Notes under the pieces: model-generated
The model's database searches: none
What the model was told of the DNA's origin: nothing
The model's input: only the letters and a program-made list of their open reading frames with translations
NCBI GenBank assembly: GCA_020850375.1
Contig: JADZET010000018.1
Location: 1 to 5,526 of the forward strand
Origin: Phycisphaeraceae bacterium
GTDB taxonomy: Bacteria > Planctomycetota > Phycisphaerae > Phycisphaerales > Phycisphaeraceae
DNA length: 5,526 nucleotides
Direction: 5' to 3'
Shown: positions 1 through 5,144 of the stretch, piece after piece
Layout: the number at the start of each line of letters is the position of its first letter
Position numbering within the stretch: the stretch's first letter is position 1
Made by a program: the position numbers and the translations under genes

Positions 1-565
1 CGATCCAGACGTGGAAGATGCTGTCGGCGTCGGCGACCTCCACCTCCCACTGGTTGAACCAGTAGTCGAAGTCGATCGTGGCGGGCCCGGCGACGTGCCC
101 GGCCGGGGCCTGCATGATCTGGGTGGCGTGGCTGCGGAAGCCGGCGCCCTCGAGCACGCCGTTGGGCTGGCCGTCACGCTGAACGACGGTGCGATTGATC
201 GAGGCGGGGAGCAGTTCGGGCGAGCGAGGATCGATCGCGGCGGAGATGCCCCAGTTGCCGATCCACCGGCCGACGTCGGTGAAGGTCTCGCCCGTCGTGT
301 AGCCGTCGACCGTCTCGGCTGCGACGCCACCGGAGTGGAACTGCCAGGCACGCACGGGGTCAGCGCTGGCATTGATCTCGGCCTGCGTGCGCGGCGAGTC
401 GTAGATCTTGATGAAGGCGTTAAGGTCCTCGCTGTTGGTGTCGACGCCGTTGAAGCCGGCGCCCTCGAAGGTGCCGCCGTTGACCAGGTTGTCGGACATG
501 GCGCCCAGGGCGGGCAGAGCCAGCCCACCGATCGCGGCCGCGAACACCCATTGTGAAACACGCAT
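1..565 (-). CDS. Exported protein of unknown function, N-terminal part
   Basis: The frame is open from 565 to the left edge, giving 188 visible residues; the C-terminus lies outside the window. The protein starts MRVSQWVFAAAIGGLALPALGA: one positive charge, a hydrophobic core at about residues 6-20 and a small-residue cleavage region near 21-22, so a Sec signal peptide is likely. The mature part opens with DNLVNGGTFEGAGF, a style common in PEP-CTERM and carbohydrate-binding exported proteins. The rest is rich in W, G, D and T without lysines or cysteines to speak of, suggesting a beta-sandwich. The pentapeptide EGAGF occurs twice (residues 34-38 and 139-143). No catalytic motif is visible, and a C-terminal sorting signal cannot be checked. 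Start: ATGs at 571 and 565 are in frame; AAGGAGG at 574-580 is 8 bases from the 565 ATG but only 2 from the 571 ATG, so 565 is chosen. It is transcribed divergently from the glycosyltransferase gene. That it is a real exported protein is well supported; the family is not recognised. Confidence 0.8.
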   Translation of the reverse strand, partial: MRVSQWVFAAAIGGLALPALGAMSDNLVNGGTFEGAGFNGVDTNSEDLNAFIKIYDSPRTQAEINASADPVRAWQFHSGGVAAETVDGYTTGETFTDVGRWIGNWGISAAIDPRSPELLPASINRTVVQRDGQPNGVLEGAGFRSHATQIMQAPAGHVAGPATIDFDYWFNQWEVEVADADSIFHVWI

Positions 566-573
566 CGTCATTT

Positions 574-580
574 CCTCCTT
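574..580 (-). promoter_or_regulatory. Ribosome binding site of the exported-protein gene
   Basis: On the minus strand the bases read AAGGAGG, a near-perfect anti-16S match. The 8-base spacing to the ATG at 565 is normal, whereas the ATG at 571 would be only 2 bases away. This site therefore decides the start. Confidence 0.75.
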
Positions 581-618
581 CGTGGTTGCTGCAAGATACG
601 CGGTGATGAAGGCCATCT

Positions 619-676
619 GCCCGGCGGTCGGGGCGGCGCCAATCAGAGGACGCAACCCAGAAACAACCTGCCGGGC
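619..676 (-). repeat. Widely spaced inverted repeat in the leader of the exported-protein gene
   Basis: GCCCGGC at 619-625 and GCCGGGC at 670-676 form a perfect 7-bp GC-only inverted repeat with 44 bases between the arms. It would lie in the 5' untranslated leader if transcription starts upstream of 676. It could form a long-range stem, but chance is plausible in GC-rich DNA. I could not identify a convincing minus-strand promoter upstream of it. Confidence 0.25.
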
Positions 677-877
677 TTAGAAGCTTGGAGTCAAAAGCAT
701 CCCACGCATGGCCGCAACACACATGGGCGGTATGCCAGACCGACATTGCGCTGCAAACTTGCGACTTTCAATTTGAACATACCGCGGACTGTCACAAATT
801 CAAGAGGTTCCCGATCGTTTTGGGAAAAATGCCGCCGCATTGTGATGATGAACCTTGGCTGCCGTTGCGGGAGGTCA

Positions 878-906
878 ATGACAGTGGCTGGCCGCAGGAC
901 TATATC
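878..906 (+). promoter_or_regulatory. Candidate sigma-70-type promoter for the glycosyltransferase operon
   Basis: ATGACA (878-883, five of six matches to TTGACA) is followed after exactly 17 bases by TATATC (901-906, four of six matches to TATAAT, including the first four). This would start transcription near 913, leaving a leader of at least 125 bases before the coding region. It sits in the AT-rich part of the intergenic region and faces the plus-strand genes. The match is by eye; the consensus in this organism is unknown. Confidence 0.4.
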
Positions 907-950
907 ACATAAATACTGGATTGTATGGTTTTATTGTATTTTTATGTGAT
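904..950. repeat. AT-rich inverted repeat over the promoter, possible operator
   Basis: ATCACATAAA (904-913) and TTTATGTGAT (941-950) are perfect 10-bp inverted copies. Three more pairs (TAC 914-916 with GTA 936-938) are possible if two bases bulge. The arms are about 37 bases apart, centre to centre. The left arm overlaps the proposed -10 element and would mostly not be transcribed from that promoter, so a DNA-binding site for a dimeric or paired regulator is more likely than an RNA hairpin. An AT-rich terminator without a clean T tract is a weaker alternative. Confidence 0.45.
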
Positions 951-1037
951 CAGCGGGTCTGTTGGCCTGCCTTTTCAATCCGACGAAAACATGGGCCCGA
1001 TAAGTATGGGGAGGTCGTGCCAGGCGCAGCTTGATCG

Positions 1038-3407
1038 ATGCGCGCAAGCGGTCAGAGGCGCCCTCTCAGAGCCCGGTCGACACCTGACATGCAAGGCCTC
1101 GAACCGATGCCCACGCCCACCTCCCAGACCGATCCCACTCTCGGCGAGCCATGGGGTCAGGCTGTGCGGCTCATGCGTGCTCAGAGGTGGGATGAGGCGG
1201 CGGCACACCTCGCCCCGCTGGCCGAGGATGATCCGGCGGCGGCGCGGCAGCTGTGTTTGTGCAGGAACCTGCAGGCTTTGCGCAAGTCACGGCCGGCGCT
1301 CTACAAGGCGGTGCTCAGGCCGGCCCGGCGCGCCTACCAGATCGTGCCCCTGCCGTCGGGGGCGTCGACGCTGGCCTGGCAGGACGCCCAGGGCGGCACG
1401 CGACTGATGAGCCCTGACGGGCCGGACGATCCGGCAGCCGTCCTAAAAGCGCTGGGGAAGGAGTACCAGAACGGCCGGCCCCTGACCCTGCTTGGGCTGG
1501 GCGACGGGCACCTGCTCCAGACCCTGAGCCGGCACCCGCCGAAGCTGTTCATGGACCAGGAGCAGGCGGTGTTGGTCTTCGAGCCGGACCCGGGGCTGAT
1601 CATGGCGTGCCTGCTGATCCATGACTGGTCCGGGCCCGACAGTCCCCTGCTGGCGGGACGGTTCTCGTGGTTCGTCGGGCCGGACTGGAAAGAACAATTT
1701 GAGGGGCAATTCATCAACGATCCCTGGATGGCACCGCCGACGGCGCTGGTGTACACGGCGTCGGATCGGCAGCCGGACAGCCTGGGGGATTTCGAGGGCT
1801 GGCTGAAGGACTTCAACGATCGGATCACGTCGTTTCAGCGTGATCTTCGGGATCGCTTGCGGGCCCGTTACAGCCGAGTGACCCCCGGTGCGCTGGCGGC
1901 CACGATGGCTGGCCGGGGGCCCCGCCCGCCCCGGGGCTTGCTGGTCACCTCACGATTCACCACGGTCCTGCAGTACGCGATGCGTGACGCCCGGGCCGCG
2001 CTGGAACGTCTGGGCTGGGAGACCCGCCTGCTGATCGAGCCCTCGCCGCACCACTCGACCACACACGCGACGATCCGTCGTCATCTGGTCGATTTCGAGC
2101 CCGATGTGGTGCTGGCGATTGACCACCTGCGGCATGAGGAGGCGGAGCTCTACCCGCAGGGTCTGCTGCACGTCTGCTGGATCCAGGACCACCTGAGCAA
2201 TCTGACAAACACCAAGGCCGGGGCGTCGGTCGGGCCGTGGGACTACGTGCTGAGCTTCGCCGGTCCGATGTTCATCCGCTCGCACGGCTACCCGGCGGGC
2301 CGGATGATCGACGTGCCGATGATGTTCGCGGCGTTGACTCCGCCCCCGCCCCCGCCCCCGGGGGAAGGGGAGCATGGTTCGCGGGGAACGCGGCGGGTGG
2401 AGGTGGACGACCTGGTCTACGTGTCGAACGTCTCGGGCCGGCCGGCGGAGATCGTGCCAGGAGTTCTCGAGGGCTGCGAGGGGATGCTGGGCGAGGTGGT
2501 GTCGGAGGTTGCGCAGGTCATCATCAAGACCTATGAGCGGGGGGGGGCGATCGCGACACTGGTCGGCATCAAGCGGCTGCTGGACGAGGCGTCGGGATCG
2601 CGGGGGCTGCGGATGGTGGCCGAGGTGCGCAACGTGGTGGCGGACCGGCTGTGGGGTCAGCTCAACAGCGCGTTGTACCGCCAGCAGGCGCTGACGTGGG
2701 TGGCCGATGCGGCGGACGCGCTGGGGCTGCGGCTGGGCGTGTACGGTCGGGGGTGGGAGAAGCACCCGCGCTTCGGCGGCTACGCGCGCGGGGTGGTGAC
2801 GCACGGGCCGGAGCTGGCGGAGCTGATGCATCGCGCGCGGATCAACCTGTGCCTGGAGCCGTACACCTGCTTCGCGCATCATCGTCTGCTGGACGGGCTG
2901 ATGTCTGACGCCTTCTTCCTGGTGCGTGATCACCCGTCGCATGTCTGGCTGCCGCGCCTGTCGGCGCTGCTGGCGGAGCTGGGCGAGGGGACGGAGGCGG
3001 CGCAGGACGCGGCGGGGGCGTTGGCGGGGGCGGGGGCCGAAAAACAGGCGCTAAAACAAGTTCTAACGGCATGTCAAGACCTGACCTACGATCCGGACGT
3101 CGATCCGGTGGTGTGGGTGCGGGCCTGGGAGCGGGCGGGGCTGCTGCGGGGGGCGGAGATTGCGCTGCCCGATCTTGCGGAGGTGAGCTTCGCGGACGCG
3201 GCGTCGTGCCGGCGGAAGGTCGAGCACTTCCTGGCCCATCCGGACAAGCGGCGCGCCATCGGACAACGGCAGCGACAGAGCGTGGCCGACCGGTTGACCT
3301 TCGACGCGGGGCTCAGACGAGCCTTTGCGGTCATTGCGGATCGTCTGGCTGAGCAGGCCGCGAGCGAGGAGCGGGCGAACCGGGTTCAATCGGACACCAG
3401 CGGGTGA
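1038..3407 (+). CDS. CgeB-like glycosyltransferase with N-terminal MptE/Maf-like domain
   Basis: A predicted cytoplasmic glycosyltransferase of 789 residues without signal peptide or membrane segment. Residues about 45-110 look helical. Residues 150-230 (LLGLGDGHLLQ, then FEPD at 181-184 and FSWFVG at 209-214) resemble the Rossmann segment of MptE-like/Maf proteins of flagellin glycosylation. From residue 301 (LLVTSRFTT) a GT-B fold follows: WIQD at 381-384 ends the N-terminal lobe pattern of CgeB/DUF3880 proteins, and GRGW at 570-573 with CFAHHRLLDG from 611 matches the C-terminal group-1 lobe. Position 619 is Asp where the family, from memory, usually has Glu. A seven-proline linker (435-441) and an Ala/Gly-rich stretch (about 650-675) are probably flexible. 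Start is uncertain: ATGs at 1038, 1089 and 1107 all lack a good ribosome binding site; the outermost is given, but the first 17-23 codons have weaker GC3 than the body, so 1089 or 1107 is quite possible. Acceptor and donor are unknown; the neighbours suggest a surface glycan. Confidence 0.8.
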   Translation: MRASGQRRPLRARSTPDMQGLEPMPTPTSQTDPTLGEPWGQAVRLMRAQRWDEAAAHLAPLAEDDPAAARQLCLCRNLQALRKSRPALYKAVLRPARRAYQIVPLPSGASTLAWQDAQGGTRLMSPDGPDDPAAVLKALGKEYQNGRPLTLLGLGDGHLLQTLSRHPPKLFMDQEQAVLVFEPDPGLIMACLLIHDWSGPDSPLLAGRFSWFVGPDWKEQFEGQFINDPWMAPPTALVYTASDRQPDSLGDFEGWLKDFNDRITSFQRDLRDRLRARYSRVTPGALAATMAGRGPRPPRGLLVTSRFTTVLQYAMRDARAALERLGWETRLLIEPSPHHSTTHATIRRHLVDFEPDVVLAIDHLRHEEAELYPQGLLHVCWIQDHLSNLTNTKAGASVGPWDYVLSFAGPMFIRSHGYPAGRMIDVPMMFAALTPPPPPPPGEGEHGSRGTRRVEVDDLVYVSNVSGRPAEIVPGVLEGCEGMLGEVVSEVAQVIIKTYERGGAIATLVGIKRLLDEASGSRGLRMVAEVRNVVADRLWGQLNSALYRQQALTWVADAADALGLRLGVYGRGWEKHPRFGGYARGVVTHGPELAELMHRARINLCLEPYTCFAHHRLLDGLMSDAFFLVRDHPSHVWLPRLSALLAELGEGTEAAQDAAGALAGAGAEKQALKQVLTACQDLTYDPDVDPVVWVRAWERAGLLRGAEIALPDLAEVSFADAASCRRKVEHFLAHPDKRRAIGQRQRQSVADRLTFDAGLRRAFAVIADRLAEQAASEERANRVQSDTSG
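2343..2360. repeat. Three tandem copies of CCCCCG in the glycosyltransferase gene
   Basis: Three exact 6-base units encode most of a seven-proline run (residues 435-441) between the two lobes of the glycosyltransferase. The unit is a multiple of three, so copy-number changes would alter linker length without breaking the frame. Confidence 0.8.
2539..2547. repeat. Nine-G homopolymer inside the glycosyltransferase gene
   Basis: An uninterrupted run of nine G encodes part of R501-G502-G503-A504. The frame is intact at this length; gain or loss of one G would truncate the protein before the C-terminal lobe motifs. It could be a slippage hot spot or simply a product of GC-rich codon use. Confidence 0.85.
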
Positions 3408-3461
3408 AATTTTGTCGTTAAAAGAGGTCCTGGGCCGACTTAAGATAAAGGATCGGAGCGA

Positions 3462-3466
3462 GGGAG
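3462..3466 (+). promoter_or_regulatory. Ribosome binding site of the kinase/nucleotidyltransferase gene
   Basis: GGGAG ends 6 bases before the ATG at 3473, which supports that start. It lies in a 65-base gap after the glycosyltransferase stop codon. The gap is AT-richer than its surroundings (3408-3450), but I found no promoter with normal spacing. Confidence 0.65.
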
Positions 3467-3472
3467 CCCCTG

Positions 3473-5038
3473 ATGATCGCCACGGATGGCAGGATCACCA
3501 CGGAGAGGCGGGCGGACGACAGCGCCGCGGGCAAGGTGCTCGAGCTGGCGACGCTTGCGGAGAAGCTGGCCCAGGCGCGTCAGGGCCGGCGGGTGGTGCA
3601 TTGCCACGGGGTGTTCGACCTTCTGCACGTCGGTCATATCAAACATCTGCAGCAGGCGCGCGAGCTGGGCGACCTGTTGGTGGTGACGATCACGCCGGAC
3701 CGGTTCGTGAACAAGGGGCCGTCGCGTCCGGCGTTCCCGGAACGGCTGCGGGCGGAGGCTCTGGCGGCGCTGGCGTGCGTGGACTACGTGGCGGTCAACC
3801 ACTGGCCGCGCGCCACGGAGACGATCCAGGCGTTGCGGCCGGACGTGTTCGTCAAGGGCGGGGAGTTCAAGGAGCTCAGGGACGCCAGCGGGGCCGTGGC
3901 CGAGGAGGAGCGGGCGGTGCGTGCTGTCGGCGGGCAGATGGCCTTTACCGATGGGATCACGTTCAGCTCGTCGACGCTGATCAACCAGCACCTCTCGACG
4001 TTTCCCCCGGAAGTACAGGAGTACCTGCGCGGGTTTACCCGGAGGCATCCAATTGACGGGGTGCTGAACTACCTGCAGAGTCCGGGGGTGTCGCGGGTGG
4101 TGGTGGTGGGCGAGGCGCTCATCGACGAGGACCACTACCGCGACGCGATCGGCAAGAGCTCGAAGGAACCGATGCTGGCGGTGCGTCAGCAGTCGGTCGA
4201 GACATGTCCGGGGGGGACGCTGGCGGTGGCGAACCACTTCGCGCCGTTCTGTGAGCGGGTGGACCTGGTGGCGGCGATGGGCAAGTCGTGCCCGCGTCAG
4301 GCGTGGGTCAGGCAAAGGCTGATGCCGCAGGTTCGGGCGCACCTTGTCGAGACGGCCGGGGCGCCGACGATCGTCAAGCGGCGGTTCGTCGATCGGTACT
4401 TCTTCCAGAAGCTCTTCTCGGTCTATGAGATGAATGACGCGCCGCTGGCCGGGGGTGCGGAGGACGAGCTGGTCACGACGCTGGAGCAGGTGATTCCGGG
4501 GGCGGACCTGGTGGTGGTCGTCGACTATGGGCACGGGCTCTTGACGCCGCGGGCGATCGACGCGATCTGCCAGCGGTCGAAGTTGCTGGTGGTCAATGCG
4601 CAGTCGAACGCGGGAAATCAGGGCTATCACAGCATCGGGCGGTACCCGCGGGCGGACTGGGCGTGCCTGGCGGAGAACGAGATCCGGCTCGAGGCGCGGG
4701 ATCGCTACGGCGACTTGCGGCCGATGGCGGAGCACCTGGCGGAGAGGCTCGACGCGCAGGGCGTCATCGTGACGCGGGGGTCGAGGGGAAGCCTGCTGTT
4801 CGGGCGATCGGAGGGGTTCGTGGAGGTGCCGGCAGTGGCGGGCCAGGTCAAGGACCGGATGGGGGCGGGTGACACGCTGCTGGCGGTGGCGAGTTTGTGC
4901 TTGGCGGCTGGGGCGCCGCTGGAGGTGGTGGGGCTGCTGGGCAACGCGGCCGGGGCCGAGGCGGTGGCGACGATCGGGCATCAGCGGACGATCGAGAAGG
5001 GTTCATTGCTCAAGCACGTCGAGTGCTTGTTGAAGTAA
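3473..5038 (+). CDS. Bifunctional sugar-phosphate nucleotidyltransferase/PfkB kinase, HldE-like with reversed domains
   Basis: A 521-residue cytoplasmic enzyme predicted to phosphorylate a sugar phosphate and join it to a nucleotide, as HldE does for ADP-heptose. Residues about 40-175 are a cytidylyltransferase-type fold: HGVFDLLHVGH at 45-55 with the HxGH signature (H52-H55), VKGGEF at 127-132 and SSSTLI at 165-170, all as in the HldE transferase domain. Residues about 208-521 are a ribokinase/PfkB domain: GEALIDEDHY (213-222), GKSSKEP (227-233), the sugar-binding PGG (246-248), VVVDYGHG, and GAGDT at 464-468 with D467 as the expected catalytic base. In E. coli HldE the kinase comes first; here the transferase does. 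Length is close to HldE (about 480), plus a 25-residue N-terminal tail. Start supported by GGGAG six bases upstream. Substrate (heptose or another sugar) and nucleotide cannot be read from sequence. A seven-G run (4210-4216) encodes part of PGG. Probably in one operon with its neighbours. Confidence 0.88.
   Translation: MIATDGRITTERRADDSAAGKVLELATLAEKLAQARQGRRVVHCHGVFDLLHVGHIKHLQQARELGDLLVVTITPDRFVNKGPSRPAFPERLRAEALAALACVDYVAVNHWPRATETIQALRPDVFVKGGEFKELRDASGAVAEEERAVRAVGGQMAFTDGITFSSSTLINQHLSTFPPEVQEYLRGFTRRHPIDGVLNYLQSPGVSRVVVVGEALIDEDHYRDAIGKSSKEPMLAVRQQSVETCPGGTLAVANHFAPFCERVDLVAAMGKSCPRQAWVRQRLMPQVRAHLVETAGAPTIVKRRFVDRYFFQKLFSVYEMNDAPLAGGAEDELVTTLEQVIPGADLVVVVDYGHGLLTPRAIDAICQRSKLLVVNAQSNAGNQGYHSIGRYPRADWACLAENEIRLEARDRYGDLRPMAEHLAERLDAQGVIVTRGSRGSLLFGRSEGFVEVPAVAGQVKDRMGAGDTLLAVASLCLAAGAPLEVVGLLGNAAGAEAVATIGHQRTIEKGSLLKHVECLLK
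5011..5029 (+). other. Hairpin at the end of the kinase/nucleotidyltransferase gene
   Basis: CAAGCAC (5011-5017) and GTGCTTG (5023-5029) form a perfect 7-bp stem with a 5-base loop, seven bases before the stop codon. No T tract follows, so it is not an intrinsic terminator. It may be a by-product of the repeated LLK codons at the C-terminus. Confidence 0.35.
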
Positions 5039-5039
5039 G

Positions 5040-5059
5040 GATCGCGGGACACTGCGATC
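5040..5059 (+). other. Stem-loop directly after the stop codon
   Basis: GATCGCGG (5040-5047) pairs with CTGCGATC (5052-5059) through 8 bp, including one G-U, around a GACA tetraloop. It begins two bases after the TAA at 5036-5038. Without a T tract it is unlikely to stop transcription by itself; an RNA-stability or processing element is possible. Confidence 0.4.
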
Positions 5060-5121
5060 GAGGCTGCCGGGGATACGTGTGGCGCCGGGGCGGGGACAGA
5101 ACCGAGCCGCGGCCGCATCCG

Positions 5122-5135
5122 CCTCGGCATCGAGG
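5122..5135 (+). promoter_or_regulatory. Possible hairpin covering the epimerase ribosome binding site
   Basis: CCTCG (5122-5126) and CGAGG (5131-5135) form a 5-bp GC-rich stem with a GCAT loop. The right arm contains most of the GAGGAG (5132-5137) that precedes the ATG at 5145, so the hairpin would hide the ribosome binding site. The left arm, extended to GCCTCG (5121-5126), could instead pair with CGAGGC at 5059-5064, which would free the site. Both pairings are seen in the sequence; any regulatory role is inference. Confidence 0.35.
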
Positions 5136-5137
5136 AG
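5132..5137 (+). promoter_or_regulatory. Ribosome binding site of the epimerase gene
   Basis: GAGGAG lies 7 bases before the ATG at 5145. The in-frame GTG at 5142 is only 4 bases away, so the ATG is preferred. Confidence 0.65.
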
Positions 5138-5144
5138 ACGCGTG

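Larger units (their letters stand above)
581..1037. other. Divergent intergenic region, no gene seen
   Basis: About 460 bases separate the two divergent genes. Short open frames here have no ribosome binding sites and no recognisable protein character. Base composition shifts from GC-rich near the left gene to clearly AT-richer at 740-960, as expected for a control region. It contains the promoter candidate and inverted repeat listed separately. GGGGAGG at 1008-1014 looks like a strong ribosome binding site but has no usable start at the right distance: GTG at 1017 meets TGA at 1032. No tRNA or other structured RNA was recognised. Confidence 0.6.

Noticed and set aside
11..556. Plus-strand open frame (181 codons) opposite the exported-protein gene
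   Set aside because: The minus strand has a signal peptide and a strong ribosome binding site; the plus product is a G/V/D/A-rich antisense translation.
808..829. TTCCC/GGGAA inverted repeat followed by AAAAA, considered as a terminator
   Set aside because: The stem is short, and for either strand the T-rich side is in the wrong place to act as a Rho-independent terminator.
685..949. Two overlapping short plus-strand frames in the intergenic region
   Set aside because: No ribosome binding site, atypical composition, and they cross the proposed promoter and inverted repeat.
1950..2942. Minus-strand open frame (about 330 codons) opposite the glycosyltransferase gene
   Set aside because: Same R/H/Q/P-rich antisense character and no ribosome binding site or family motif; explained by GC-rich codon use on the plus strand.
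3408..3472. AT-richer gap considered as an internal promoter (TTGTCG 3412-3417, TAAGAT 3441-3446)
   Set aside because: The spacing of 23 bases is too long for a normal -35/-10 pair.
3440..4981. Long minus-strand open frame (about 513 codons) opposite the kinase/nucleotidyltransferase gene
   Set aside because: Its product is dominated by R, H, P and Q with no recognisable motif, as expected of the antisense frame of a GC-rich gene; the plus-strand frame has complete family motifs.
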